A stretch of DNA of 44,634 bases from Gammaproteobacteria bacterium (lineage in GTDB: Bacteria; Pseudomonadota; Gammaproteobacteria; SZUA-21): contig QILK01000247.1 in assembly GCA_003233345.1 (NCBI GenBank), forward strand, positions 1-44,634, written 5' to 3'. The notes under the pieces were generated by a model that saw only the letters and a list, made by a program, of their open reading frames with translations, searched no databases and was not told where the DNA came from. Shown here in pieces: positions 36,084 through 44,634 of this stretch. A program made the position numbers and the translations under genes. Each line of letters begins with the position of its first letter. Within the stretch, counting starts at the first letter, position 1.

Positions 36084-36914
36084 ATGCAGATCCATTTTTC
36101 AAAGATGCACGGCCTAGGCAATGATTTTGTTGTCATCGAAAAAATCACACAAAGCATTGACTTAACTGTGGAAAATATAATTTTTTTAGCCAATCGACGA
36201 TTCGGTATCGGCTGTGACCAACTGCTGTTGGTAGAACCTGGCACCCAGGCCGATATTGATTTTGTTTACCGAATATTTAATGCTGATGGCAATGAAGTAG
36301 AGCAATGTGGCAATGGTGCCCGCTGTTTTGCACGTTTTGTTGTAGATAAGAAACTGATAAATAAAGATATTATCTCAGTTCAGACAAAATCCGGTATACT
36401 AAAACTACAGCTACAAACAGACGGTGAGGTTACCGTTAACATGGGCATACCAGAATTTTTGCCACAAAAAGTGCCTTTTGAGGCAAAAACTCAATCTAGC
36501 AGTTATAATCTGGATATTGCCGGAAAAAAGATTAAGCTATCGGTAGTCGCTATTGGAAATCCGCACGCGATTATTGAGGTCGATGATATCGAAAAGGCAC
36601 CGGTAGAAACATTAGGCGCGGAAATTGAACGTCATCAACGTTTTCCGAACCGTGTTAATGCAGGATTTATGCAGATAGTGCATAAACAGGAAATCAGTCT
36701 CAGAGTCTATGAGCGGGGTGTTGGTGAAACACTCGCCTGTGGCAGCGGCGCATGTGCAGCTGTCGTTGCCGGAATTATGTTAAAAAAACTAGACAATCAG
36801 GTAAGCGTAAGATTAAGAGGTGGCAGATTAAAAATCAATTGGGCGGGAGCAGGTTCTGCGGTCATGATGACAGGCCCCGCAACATCAGTCTACGAAGGAC
36901 ACATTGAAATATGA
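36084..36914 (+). CDS. dapF: Diaminopimelate epimerase
   Basis: 276 residues, the normal family length. It interconverts LL- and meso-diaminopimelate for lysine and peptidoglycan synthesis. The two catalytic Cys residues are Cys75 in EQCGNGARC and Cys219 in ACGSGAC. The N terminus MHGLGNDFVVIE and the GNPHAI motif are canonical. Its stop overlaps the ATG of the DUF484 gene by four bases, so the two are translationally coupled. Confidence 0.97.
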   Translation: MQIHFSKMHGLGNDFVVIEKITQSIDLTVENIIFLANRRFGIGCDQLLLVEPGTQADIDFVYRIFNADGNEVEQCGNGARCFARFVVDKKLINKDIISVQTKSGILKLQLQTDGEVTVNMGIPEFLPQKVPFEAKTQSSSYNLDIAGKKIKLSVVAIGNPHAIIEVDDIEKAPVETLGAEIERHQRFPNRVNAGFMQIVHKQEISLRVYERGVGETLACGSGACAAVVAGIMLKKLDNQVSVRLRGGRLKINWAGAGSAVMMTGPATSVYEGHIEI

Positions 36915-37606
36915 GCATTCAAGAATCCAATATTGCAATCGATGAAATAACCGATGCGGCGGTCGCTGACTACTTACGCGAGAATCCAGGTTTTTTTACC
37001 AGCCATACAAGTTTGCTAGGAAAACTGGAAATTCCCCACCCCACAAAAGGCGCTGTATCGCTGATCGAATATCAAGTCAAAGTGCTACGCGAAAAAAATG
37101 AACGCTTGAATAAAAAACTGAAAGAGATGTTTGGTGCTGCAAGGGGTAATGACAAACTTAACGACCGGATGTTTCATCTGGCCGGCGCACTCATTCGAGT
37201 AACCTCACTGGATGATACCTTGTTGGTTATCGAAGAATCCATGTACGACGATTTTGAAGCTGATGCGGTGGCCATTAAATTTTTCGATCCACATAATATC
37301 GCCCCAGAAAGTTGCAAAGAATATGTTATTAAGAAAGATGAGCCACGAATGGCAACTTTTGACAATTTGTTTAGAGCAAAACGGCCTTTATGCGGGCAAC
37401 TAAAGCCATCCCAGTTGGACTATCTGTTTGCAAAACAGGCAAAGAATATACATTCTACTGCGCTAATTCCTATTGGTAGAAAATGTGAATATGGTTTTGT
37501 TGCTATCGGCAGCCGTGATAGAAAGCGCTTTATTCCCAGCAAAGACATCGTTTTCCTGCTGCATTTATCTGAGCTTTTGGGTAGCGCACTTCAGGGCAAG
37601 GTCTAA
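36911..37606 (+). CDS. DUF484 family protein
   Basis: 231 residues. The N-terminal part has VADYLRENPGFFTSHTSLLG and a coiled coil (LIEYQVKVLREKNERLNKKL). The C-terminal part is a GAF-like domain ending SKDIVFLLHLSELLGSALQG. The family almost always sits between dapF and xerC in gammaproteobacteria and pseudomonads, as here; its function is not established. The ATG overlaps the dapF stop as ATGA. xerC follows after 13 bases. Confidence 0.92.
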   Translation: MSIQESNIAIDEITDAAVADYLRENPGFFTSHTSLLGKLEIPHPTKGAVSLIEYQVKVLREKNERLNKKLKEMFGAARGNDKLNDRMFHLAGALIRVTSLDDTLLVIEESMYDDFEADAVAIKFFDPHNIAPESCKEYVIKKDEPRMATFDNLFRAKRPLCGQLKPSQLDYLFAKQAKNIHSTALIPIGRKCEYGFVAIGSRDRKRFIPSKDIVFLLHLSELLGSALQGKV

Positions 37607-37619
37607 CCGGATAGCACAT

Positions 37620-38555
37620 ATGCCGACAGCGAGTCTCGATAAAAAGGCTATTGAGAATTATCTAGACTACTTAAAAATCAGTCGGCGATTATCGGCTAAT
37701 ACACTTGTCAGTTACACACATGACCTGGATACCTTCTATCACTTTTTATGTAAACATTCAGATCTTGACTGGACGTCAGTTAAACCTTATTTGATCAGAG
37801 ATTTTGTGGCACTGCAACACCGTAAGCACCGCCTGTCAGGGAAATCGATTCAAAGACAATTATCGTCAATCAGAAGTTTTTACAAGTACCTGATCAAAGA
37901 AGCGCTAGCTGAAAATAACCCCGCTACCGGTATCAAGGCACCTAAATCTCCCCGTAAACTACCCAAACCTATTTCGGTAGATCAAATATTCAGACTTTTT
38001 GATTACAAAGATCGTCATTGGCGGGATACTCGCGACCGCGCGATACTGGAATTATTTTATTCTTCCGGGCTAAGACTAACAGAATTAACCAATTTGGACA
38101 TCACTGCCATTGATACCAACGACGCAACCGTGCGGGTTATCGGCAAGGGCAATAAGACCCGAATAACCCCTATTGGAAGCCATGCGTTGGCTGCACTGGC
38201 AGACTGGCTACAACAACGCACGCAAATAGCCATGTTAGGTGAACAGGCTTTATTTGTCAGCAATCGGGGCAGCCGTATTCATCCACGAACTGTTCAGAAA
38301 CGACTTGAGTATTGGGGACTAAAGCAAAATTTGAACCCAGGTTTACACCCACATCAACTGCGCCACTCCTTTGCCAGCCATTTACTTGAATCCAGCGGCA
38401 ACTTGCGGGCAGTGCAAGAATTACTGGGGCATGCGGATATATCGACGACACAGATCTATACGCACCTTGACTACCAGCATTTGGCCGAGGTATACGACCA
38501 GGCCCACCCTAGGGCCAGAAACAAAACGAGAAATAGAATTGACAAAAAACCTTGA
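37620..38555 (+). CDS. xerC: Site-specific tyrosine recombinase XerC
   Basis: 311 residues from ATG 37620, just after the DUF484 stop; a longer open frame begins inside that gene but is out of context. With XerD it resolves chromosome dimers at dif sites. The N-terminal SAM-like core-binding domain (ENYLDYLKISRRLSANTLVS) is followed by the catalytic domain with Arg152, Lys176, His245, Arg248, His271 and nucleophile Tyr280, all present. It is the host recombinase: it lies in the conserved lysA-dapF-DUF484-xerC unit, with no phage or integron genes beside it. Confidence 0.95.
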   Translation: MPTASLDKKAIENYLDYLKISRRLSANTLVSYTHDLDTFYHFLCKHSDLDWTSVKPYLIRDFVALQHRKHRLSGKSIQRQLSSIRSFYKYLIKEALAENNPATGIKAPKSPRKLPKPISVDQIFRLFDYKDRHWRDTRDRAILELFYSSGLRLTELTNLDITAIDTNDATVRVIGKGNKTRITPIGSHALAALADWLQQRTQIAMLGEQALFVSNRGSRIHPRTVQKRLEYWGLKQNLNPGLHPHQLRHSFASHLLESSGNLRAVQELLGHADISTTQIYTHLDYQHLAEVYDQAHPRARNKTRNRIDKKP

Positions 38556-38673
38556 TCTTTATCTATTGTGGCTCCATATTTCAAATTAAGAATTAATCAA
38601 TCAATAACAAAGTCTTATTGAATATATTAATACCTTAAAACAATATACTGATTCTCCTGCTAGCACTCTACCC

Positions 38674-38858
38674 AATTAGTTTTTCACTAGGCAGATAGAG
38701 CAGGTAACCCGGACTTCGCGAAGCAAACGCCGGGGAAAAGGACAATAGCTTAAAATTCATTTAAAACAAGCGCAAGTACCGGGCAGTCGATTTCTAACTA
38801 AGATACCGCAGAATATAATATTCGCTCCCCGGCGTTCGCTGTGCGAAGTCTGGGCTAC
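38674..38858. repeat. BIME/MITE-like element (copy C)
   Basis: Inverted REP hairpins lie at 38704-38734 (head degenerated to GTAA) and 38828-38858. The left flank AATTAGTTTTTCAC at 38674-38687 matches the left end of copy A with one change. The spacer begins AAAATTCATTTAAAACAAGC, similar to copy A. Both stems carry several substitutions, so this is an older copy. It fills most of the gap between xerC and hslV. Confidence 0.8.
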
Positions 38859-38870
38859 TGACAAACACAT

Positions 38871-38899
38871 TTTACAGTTGCGATCTAGTGTATTACGAT
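38871..38899 (+). promoter_or_regulatory. Candidate promoter of hslVU
   Basis: TTTACA at 38871-38876 and TACGAT at 38894-38899 are separated by 17 bases. They place a transcription start near 38906 and GAGG at 38911 as ribosome-binding site. I found no heat-shock sigma-32 motif (CTTGAA/CCCCAT). Confidence 0.4.
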
Positions 38900-38919
38900 T
38901 GATTAACAAAGAGGCAATA

Positions 38920-39453
38920 ATGGATCAATTTAGAGGCACCACAATTCTATCTGTACGCCGGGGAGACAATGTCGTCATAGGCGGAGATGGCCAGGTATCA
39001 ATGGGCGATGTCATTATGAAGGGCAATGCCCGCAAGGTACGGCGTTTGTATCATGACAAGGTTATTGCCGGATTTGCTGGTGGAACGGCTGACGCCTTTA
39101 CCCTGTTTGAACGATTTGAAGGAAAACTAGAGAAACATAGCGGCAATCTTACCCGGGCTGCCGTTGAGCTAGCCAAAGACTGGCGAACTGACCGCATGCT
39201 GCGCCGTCTGGAAGCATTGCTAGCAGTCGCTGACGGCGGTGCCTCATTGATTATATCTGGTAATGGCGACGTGATTGAGCCAGAAGATTCGCTAATGGCG
39301 ATTGGCTCAGGTGGCTCCTATGCACAGGCGGCGGCCCGCGCGCTGCTGGATAATACTGAACTGGATGCGCGCTCAATCGTAGAACGAAGCCTCGGTATCG
39401 CCGGGGATATTTGTATTTATACCAATAATAACCTGACAATTGAAGTACTGTGA
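38920..39453 (+). CDS. hslV: ATP-dependent protease subunit HslV
   Basis: 177 residues from ATG 38920, the start with GAGG before it and the family N terminus (an earlier in-frame codon adds an unrelated extension). Threonine protease of the HslUV complex: Thr7 in [15 protein letters not shown] becomes the N-terminal nucleophile after removal of a six-residue propeptide. [26 protein letters not shown], and [17 protein letters not shown] are family hallmarks. It forms a two-ring dodecamer that degrades proteins delivered by HslU. hslU follows after 43 bases. Confidence 0.97.
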   Translation: MDQFRGTTILSVRRGDNVVIGGDGQVSMGDVIMKGNARKVRRLYHDKVIAGFAGGTADAFTLFERFEGKLEKHSGNLTRAAVELAKDWRTDRMLRRLEALLAVADGGASLIISGNGDVIEPEDSLMAIGSGGSYAQAAARALLDNTELDARSIVERSLGIAGDICIYTNNNLTIEVL

Positions 39454-39496
39454 GTAAATTTCGACAACGATCGACTAGAATACTGAGGAACTGTAA

Positions 39497-40846
39497 ATGT
39501 CTGAAATGACACCACGTGAAATAGTCATTGAACTAAATAAGCATATCATTGGTCAGGACGACGCAAAACGTGCGGTTGCCATTGCCTTACGCAATCGCTG
39601 GAGACGCATGCAGCTCAACGAAACTTTGCGTAACGAAATCACCCCAAAAAATATCCTGATGATCGGCCCGACTGGGGTCGGCAAAACAGAAATAGCCAGA
39701 AGGCTGGCAAAACTTTCAAAAGCACCCTTTATAAAGGTCGAGGCCACTAAATTTACTGAAATAGGCTATGTGGGTCGCGACGTAGAATCGGTTATCCGTG
39801 ACCTTGCCGATGTTGCTATCAAGCTTCGGCGTGAGGAAGAGGTGAAGAAGGTCAGCCACCGTGCTGCGGATGCGGCTGAGGAACGTGTGCTCGATGTTTT
39901 GCTGCCCAAGCCACATAACTATTCTTTTGACGAGTCTGAGAATCTTCAATCCGAAAAAAATGAGCCTGATGACAGCACGCGACAAAAACTTCGTAAAAAA
40001 CTTCGTGAAGGCGACCTCGACGAAAGAGAGATAGAAATAGAAGTGTCTTCCTCTTCTGTCGGTGTGGAAATCATGGCACCGCCTGGCATGGAAGAAATGA
40101 CCAACCAACTACAAGATATGTTCCAGAATATGTCTGGCAGTAAGACCTCTAAACGTAAACTAAAATTACGTGATGCATTAAAATTATTGCAGGAAGAAGA
40201 AGCGGGTAAAATGGTCAATGAAGATGACATAAAACATAGCGCCCTGACCAATGTGGAGCAAAACGGAATCGTATTTTTAGACGAAATAGATAAAGTTGCA
40301 AAACGCTCAGAACATGGCGGCCCGGATGTGTCCCGTGAAGGGGTACAAAGAGATTTATTGCCACTAGTAGAAGGCTGTACGGTATCGACCAAATACGGCA
40401 TGATCAAAACGGATCATATTTTATTTATCGCCTCAGGCGCTTTTCACTTGTCTAAACCCTCTGACCTTATTCCTGAACTTCAAGGCCGGCTGCCCATTAG
40501 AGTCGAGTTAAAAGCATTATCTATCGATGACTTTGTTAGCATACTCACGGAACCTGACGCCTCGTTGACTGAACAGTATACCGCTCTCCTTGGCACGGAA
40601 GGCGTCTCTCTCAAGTTTACCAAGGACGGGGTGGCACGCCTTGCCGAAATAGCCTGGGAAGTAAACGAGCGCACAGAAAATATTGGCGCCCGTCGACTGC
40701 ATACCCTAATGGAACGATTGACCGAATCCTTGTCCTTTGTCGCGGCTGATACCACTGAAGCGGAAGTCATTGTAGACAAGCAATATGTCGACAAGCACTT
40801 ATCTGATCTGGCCAAAAATGAAGACCTGAGCCGGTATATTCTTTAA
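39497..40846 (+). CDS. hslU: HslU ATPase, unfoldase of HslUV
   Basis: 449 residues, AAA+ (Clp/Hsp100) unfoldase. Walker A GPTGVGKT is at 57-64 and Walker B LDEID has Asp262 and Glu263. The central I-domain, charged and less conserved, spans about 110-240. It begins [19 protein letters not shown] and ends DLSRYIL, the C-terminal tail that docks into HslV. It uses ATP to unfold substrates and feed them to HslV in the cytoplasm. The order hslV-hslU-DUF971-ubiE is conserved in many gammaproteobacteria. Confidence 0.97.
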   Translation: MSEMTPREIVIELNKHIIGQDDAKRAVAIALRNRWRRMQLNETLRNEITPKNILMIGPTGVGKTEIARRLAKLSKAPFIKVEATKFTEIGYVGRDVESVIRDLADVAIKLRREEEVKKVSHRAADAAEERVLDVLLPKPHNYSFDESENLQSEKNEPDDSTRQKLRKKLREGDLDEREIEIEVSSSSVGVEIMAPPGMEEMTNQLQDMFQNMSGSKTSKRKLKLRDALKLLQEEEAGKMVNEDDIKHSALTNVEQNGIVFLDEIDKVAKRSEHGGPDVSREGVQRDLLPLVEGCTVSTKYGMIKTDHILFIASGAFHLSKPSDLIPELQGRLPIRVELKALSIDDFVSILTEPDASLTEQYTALLGTEGVSLKFTKDGVARLAEIAWEVNERTENIGARRLHTLMERLTESLSFVAADTTEAEVIVDKQYVDKHLSDLAKNEDLSRYIL

Positions 40847-40859
40847 ACACGTTAACAGA

Positions 40860-41240
40860 ATGGCACTAATTATGAGCGCAAAAACACCCAACCCGGTAAA
40901 AATTGAATTACACAAGAAATCTCGCGTATTGGAAATCATCTTTGAGGGTGATGAGAAATTTGATTATTCCTGCGAGTATCTTCGCTGCTTTTCGCCATCG
41001 GCCGAGGTGCAAGGACACGGCCCTGGGCAGGAAGTCCTGCAAATTGGCAAAGAAAATGTAAACATTGAAAAGCTCGAGCAAGTAGGGAACTATGCCGTCA
41101 GTATTCATTTTGATGACGGCCATAATACCGGCATCTATTCCTGGGAGACGTTATACCTGCTTGGAAAAAATCACCAGGCTAACTGGGAAAGCTATTTAAA
41201 GCGCCTTAAAGAAGCCGGCCACAAACACGAGACCGTGTAA
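40860..41240 (+). CDS. DUF971 domain protein
   Basis: 126 residues from ATG 40860, or 122 from ATG 40872. DUF971 is the small domain also found at the N terminus of gamma-butyrobetaine hydroxylase. The motifs VLEIIFEGDEKFDYSCEYLR, CFSPSAEVQGHGPGQ and HNTGIYSWETLYLLG are typical. The role of the stand-alone form is unknown; links to iron-sulfur proteins have been suggested for this fold. It lies between hslU and ubiE, 13 and 6 bases apart, in what looks like one transcription unit. Confidence 0.92.
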   Translation: MALIMSAKTPNPVKIELHKKSRVLEIIFEGDEKFDYSCEYLRCFSPSAEVQGHGPGQEVLQIGKENVNIEKLEQVGNYAVSIHFDDGHNTGIYSWETLYLLGKNHQANWESYLKRLKEAGHKHETV

Positions 41241-41246
41241 AATACA

Positions 41247-42011
41247 ATGAGCAAAAAAGCACAACAGCTACCCGAAGACTCCACTACCGATTTCGGCTTT
41301 AAAAAAGTCCAAAAAAACGAAAAAGCCAAAAAGGTTGCGGAGGTTTTTCATTCGGTTGCCAAAAAATATGACCTGATGAATGACCTGATGTCATTCGGTG
41401 TACACCGGGTCTGGAAATACTTTACCCTGGACCAAACTGGATTAAAACTAGGCAATAAAGCGCTCGATGTGGCCGGCGGTACGGGTGATATCGCGATTGG
41501 ACTAAGTAAACGGGTTAAAGCTGATGGACAAGTCATTCTAACAGATATCAACGCCTCTATGCTCAAAATAGGGCGGGGCCGCTTAATCGATAAAGGCGTG
41601 ATTGTTGACTGTGTGCAAGCCAATGCCGAATGCCTGCCCTTTAAATCGAACTATTTTGATTGCGTCACCATCGCCTTTGGTTTACGCAATGTAACGGATA
41701 AAGCCAGTGCGCTTGCATCCATGTATCGTATTCTTAAACCCGGTGGGCGCCTACTGGTTCTGGAGTTTTCACAACCTACCTCACCAACATTTGGCAAAGC
41801 CTATGATTTTTACTCTTTTAACGTTTTGCCGCGTCTGGGAAAATGGGTCAGCAAAGACAGTGAAAGTTATCAGTATCTCGCCGAATCAATTCGTATGCAC
41901 CCTGACCAGGAAACATTAAAGCAAATGATCCTCGACGCAGGTTTTTCCAGTTGCACCTATTATAATATGACCGGTGGAATAGTGGCTTTGCATAAAGGGA
42001 TTAAAGCTTGA
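41247..42011 (+). CDS. ubiE: Ubiquinone/menaquinone C-methyltransferase UbiE
   Basis: 254 residues. SAM-dependent class I methyltransferase that methylates the ring carbon in ubiquinone (and menaquinone) synthesis. SAM motif I is [34 protein letters not shown] and the motif [15 protein letters not shown] are UbiE signatures, and the C-terminal [14 protein letters not shown] is conserved. It acts at the membrane face. Its stop overlaps the TTG start of ubiJ as TTGA. Confidence 0.97.
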   Translation: MSKKAQQLPEDSTTDFGFKKVQKNEKAKKVAEVFHSVAKKYDLMNDLMSFGVHRVWKYFTLDQTGLKLGNKALDVAGGTGDIAIGLSKRVKADGQVILTDINASMLKIGRGRLIDKGVIVDCVQANAECLPFKSNYFDCVTIAFGLRNVTDKASALASMYRILKPGGRLLVLEFSQPTSPTFGKAYDFYSFNVLPRLGKWVSKDSESYQYLAESIRMHPDQETLKQMILDAGFSSCTYYNMTGGIVALHKGIKA

Positions 42012-42622
42012 GTTCATTTTCAGAAATTTCGTTTGTGTTTTTTAGCGTTCTGGAGTCGGCCGTTAATCGCTGGCTGAGCCTCGATAGTTCGGCGACAAAA
42101 AAACTATCAAAACTTAATAACAAATCGATCGATATTATTGTTACCGACCTTAAACTGGAAATGCGCATCCTAGTCTGCGATGCACAGTTAAAACTAGGCA
42201 ACCTTAAAGACGGGAATCCAAATACCACTATTCGAACTGATCTTGCCACCCTTTTGAATATGGCGATTAATAAAAACCAGCCGACCCAGCTAACAGGAAA
42301 ACTGGAAATTAGTGGTGAAATTGATACCGGACACGCGTTCAAAAAAATACTCGATCAAATTGATATTGACTGGGAAGAACAGATATCACACCTAAGCGGT
42401 GATGTTGTTGCCCGCCAATTAACGCTCGCATTCCAACAGTTTAATCGCTGGGCCACACAGTTAAAACGCTCAACCGGCCGTAGTTTGTCAGAATATGTGC
42501 TCGAAGAAAAACGCTTGGTGGCACACCCCTATGAAATCAGTCAATTTTTATCGACAATCGATACCATACGCAATGACGTCGAACGCCTTGAAGCAAGAAT
42601 AGTACGTCTCGCACGAGAATAG
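42008..42622 (+). CDS. ubiJ: Ubiquinone biosynthesis accessory factor UbiJ
   Basis: 204 residues from a TTG start that overlaps the ubiE stop. An SCP2-type lipid-binding domain occupies about 15-115 ([20 protein letters not shown] ... [20 protein letters not shown]). A coiled-coil tail follows ([20 protein letters not shown]). UbiJ is the lipid-binding scaffold of the cytoplasmic Ubi metabolon in E. coli. It is placed between ubiE and ubiB, as usual. Confidence 0.92.
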   Translation: MSSFSEISFVFFSVLESAVNRWLSLDSSATKKLSKLNNKSIDIIVTDLKLEMRILVCDAQLKLGNLKDGNPNTTIRTDLATLLNMAINKNQPTQLTGKLEISGEIDTGHAFKKILDQIDIDWEEQISHLSGDVVARQLTLAFQQFNRWATQLKRSTGRSLSEYVLEEKRLVAHPYEISQFLSTIDTIRNDVERLEARIVRLARE

Positions 42623-42626
42623 ACAC

Positions 42627-44264
42627 TTGATCACTCCTGGACACATACGACACTTGTTGCGGATCAACCGAATTATGATTCGCCATGGTCTGGATGAAAT
42701 CATATTTTCCACGCATTTTTTTCGCCCCTACCGCTTCTTCTATTATCTCGCCCCTTGGAACTGGTTTAAAAAAAACCGCGCACCAAGGGCGGTACGCATA
42801 CGACGATGCTTGGAAGACCTAGGCCCCATTTTCGTTAAACTAGGACAAATTCTCTCAACACGCCGCGATTTGCTGGCAGATGATATCGCCGATGAGCTGG
42901 CAAAGTTACAGGATAGTGTGCCGCCATTTTCCGGGGATCTGGCCTTTGCCGCGATTGAAAAAGCTTACCGTAAGCCGATCGAGAAAATATTTTCGACAAT
43001 AGATAAAACACCGCTGGCATCGGCGTCGGTCGCCCAGGTTCACGCCGCGACCTTGCTCGACGGCAAAACGGTAGTGGTTAAAGTCATTCGACCCGATATC
43101 GAACCGGTTATTCGCCGCGACATCAGCTTAATGTATTACCTGGCAAAACTGGCGAAGCGCTACTCTAAATACGGCAAACGACTGCGACCAGTGGAGGTAG
43201 TGCGGGAATTTGAAAAAACCATACTCGGCGAACTTGACCTGGTCAAGGAGGCTGCCAATGCATCACAACTGCGACGCAATTTCGAGAATAACACAAAACT
43301 TTATGTTCCAGAGATTTATTGGCCCCTGGCTACCCGCAATGTACTGACACTTGAACGCATACACGGCATACCCATCAGCGACCTGGAGACACTAAAAAAA
43401 TCTAATATTGATATTAAACAGCTGGCTGAAAATGGCGTTGAAATATTTTATACACAAGTCTTTCAGCACAATTTTTTCCATGCCGATATGCATCCAGGTA
43501 ATATTTTTGTCGCCGATGATGGCCAGTATATTGCCGTCGATTTTGGTATCATGGGAACACTCTCAGAGCAGGATCAGCACTACCTGGCGGAGAATTTTGT
43601 CGCCTTTTTTAATCGTGACTACCACCGCGTGGCAGAACTATATGCCGAATCCGGGTGGATACCCGAAAATACCAGAATTGACGATTTTGAAGCCGAAATT
43701 CGCGCGGTTTGCGAACCTAATTTTAATAAGCCACTAAAAGAAATATCGTTTGCACAAGTATTGTTGCGGCTGTTCGATACTGCCCGGCGTTTTGATATGG
43801 AAGTGCAACCACAGTTGGTATTACTGCAAAAAACATTATTAAATATCGAGGGTTTAGGCAGACAACTTTATCCGGACCTGGACTTGTGGAAAACCGCCAA
43901 GCCTTTTTTGGAAAACTGGATGAAGGAGCAATTTGGTTTAAGACATTTGCTCCATACACTTAAAAAAGATGCACCTTTGCTTATCCATCAATTACCCGAG
44001 CTACCGCTACTCTTTCACGACTACTTGCGTAAACATGCCAAAGGAACCCACGAAGTTAATATTAATTCAGCCGAACTGAAAAAAGTCCACGCGTCGATTA
44101 GACAATCGAGAAAACTAATTACACGCTCAATATTTGGTGCAACACTAGTTATTCTATCGACCTTTCTTTTCACCCGTGAACTAGAATCGCCAGTATTAAA
44201 TGTCGCCAGTTGGTCGACCGGCGTGCTAGGACTAATTTTCCTGGCTTCCAGCTTAAAAAAATAA
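42627..44264 (+). CDS. ubiB: Ubiquinone biosynthesis kinase-like protein UbiB
   Basis: 545 residues from TTG 42627, four bases after ubiJ. It is an ADCK/UbiB atypical kinase-like ATPase that supports ubiquinone synthesis at the inner membrane. Lys71 lies in the KxGQ motif (FVKLGQILS). The Ala-rich nucleotide loop is ASASVAQVHAA. The catalytic loop HADMHPGN begins at His285 and the DFG-type motif is Asp305 in VDFGIMG. Two membrane segments end the protein (IFGATLVILSTFLF and ASWSTGVLGLIFLASS). It is the last gene of the hslV-ubiB run; BIME repeats begin directly behind it. Confidence 0.96.
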   Translation: MITPGHIRHLLRINRIMIRHGLDEIIFSTHFFRPYRFFYYLAPWNWFKKNRAPRAVRIRRCLEDLGPIFVKLGQILSTRRDLLADDIADELAKLQDSVPPFSGDLAFAAIEKAYRKPIEKIFSTIDKTPLASASVAQVHAATLLDGKTVVVKVIRPDIEPVIRRDISLMYYLAKLAKRYSKYGKRLRPVEVVREFEKTILGELDLVKEAANASQLRRNFENNTKLYVPEIYWPLATRNVLTLERIHGIPISDLETLKKSNIDIKQLAENGVEIFYTQVFQHNFFHADMHPGNIFVADDGQYIAVDFGIMGTLSEQDQHYLAENFVAFFNRDYHRVAELYAESGWIPENTRIDDFEAEIRAVCEPNFNKPLKEISFAQVLLRLFDTARRFDMEVQPQLVLLQKTLLNIEGLGRQLYPDLDLWKTAKPFLENWMKEQFGLRHLLHTLKKDAPLLIHQLPELPLLFHDYLRKHAKGTHEVNINSAELKKVHASIRQSRKLITRSIFGATLVILSTFLFTRELESPVLNVASWSTGVLGLIFLASSLKK

Positions 44265-44266
44265 CG

Positions 44267-44456
44267 TGGTCCTGACTTCGCGCAGAGACTGGGCAAGTAT
44301 TAAATAGGTAGCCCGGACTTCGCACAGCGAACGCCGGGGAAAAGAACGGTGATACCACCCGTTGCCCGGCTATTCAATGGGCATTGTTGAATAGGATTAG
44401 GAATAAAGCGAATCACTTTTGCTTTCCCGGCGTTCGCTGCGCGAAGTCCGGGCTAC
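44267..44456. repeat. BIME element behind ubiB (copy D)
   Basis: A degenerate REP (GACTTCGCGCAGAGACTGGG region, 44267-44293) with the tail GCAAGTATTAAATA is followed by an inverted pair of well-kept REPs at 44308-44338 and 44426-44456. The same degenerate-REP-plus-tail module precedes copy A. The spacer of 87 bases differs from copies A and C. It may also act as a transcription barrier after ubiB. Confidence 0.85.
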
Positions 44457-44634
44457 AAATCAACTGCGTTAGAAAATTAATTGGTGCTGACAACTAATCT
44501 TGCCAGCGGCCGTTTTAATTGGTGTATAATAGTACGGTTACTAGGTTTCTATGCTGACATAAAACTCTTTTTTACTGTGTTAATAATTTTTGTCTTAAAA
44601 TGCGGCCTAGTCTTTAAACTGCTTATAAAATGTT
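44457..44634. other. Window end, possible promoter
   Basis: No gene was found up to the window end. TATAAT at 44525-44530 with TTGCCA at 44500-44505 (spacer 19, long) could be a promoter for a gene beyond the window. AGAAAATTAATTGG at 44471-44484 resembles the outer flank of copy A in inverse orientation. Confidence 0.4.

Noticed and set aside
37473-37619. Longer xerC starting inside the DUF484 gene
   Set aside because: The extra residues are the DUF484 sequence read in another frame. The family N terminus begins at ATG 37620.
37620-38555. Phage or integron integrase
   Set aside because: The motifs and the conserved position after dapF and DUF484 identify the chromosomal XerC. No attachment site or cargo is adjacent.

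Overview
The window reads as a chromosomal segment of an AT-rich gammaproteobacterium. Two housekeeping blocks carry that signal: lptM-lysA-dapF-DUF484-xerC (34.1-38.6 kb) and hslV-hslU-DUF971-ubiE-ubiJ-ubiB (38.9-44.3 kb), both in the order typical of that class. Two SoxY-type sulfur-carrier genes point to sulfur-compound metabolism. There is no transposase, integrase of a mobile element, rRNA, tRNA or CRISPR array that I can see.

Layout. 0-6.4 kb: three leucine-rich-repeat (LRR) proteins sharing a TIGR02996-type N-terminal module, plus two lipoproteins. 6.6-8.1 kb: gltX. 8.2-16.7 kb: a set of solenoid-repeat and envelope proteins (Lys-rich tail plus ankyrin repeats; periplasmic TPR protein; Sel1 plus ankyrin fusion; TolB-like propeller), with DUF924, DUF6164 and small hypothetical genes between. 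17.1-24.2 kb: a small lipoprotein, a low-complexity protein with an in-frame GAGAGT microsatellite, a membrane protein, a DUF3754/lipoprotein pair, a Sel1 protein, a PP2C phosphatase and a DUF5329 protein. 24.4-27.8 kb: a 1135-residue SF1 helicase with a C-terminal endonuclease-like domain. 27.8-33.9 kb, all minus strand: a hydrolase, a hypothetical gene, two tandem soxY genes, an NtrC-type response regulator and its histidine kinase. 34.1-44.6 kb: the two housekeeping operons on the plus strand, separated and ended by REP/BIME repeats.

How the genes work together. The clearest functional unit is at 29.4-33.9 kb. A kinase and a sigma-54-dependent regulator lie directly upstream of the soxY pair. 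In front of soxY there is a -24/-12 motif (GG-N10-GC, 30450-30463) and, about 100 bases further upstream, a perfect 9-1-9 palindrome (30538-30556) where an enhancer would be expected. I infer that the two-component system drives the soxY pair. No soxZ accompanies them, and one SoxY has 21 residues after the usually terminal GGCGG arm.

The first 24 kb is unusually dense in LRR, ankyrin, TPR and Sel1 proteins, several with signal peptides or lipoboxes. Their targets cannot be read from sequence alone. Dispersed repeats (GTAG-headed REP hairpins in inverted pairs, a 9-bp tandem array, and two related stem-loops with different but self-complementary outer stems) fill the gaps from 21.9 kb onward. 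Family names come from motif recognition, without database searches.
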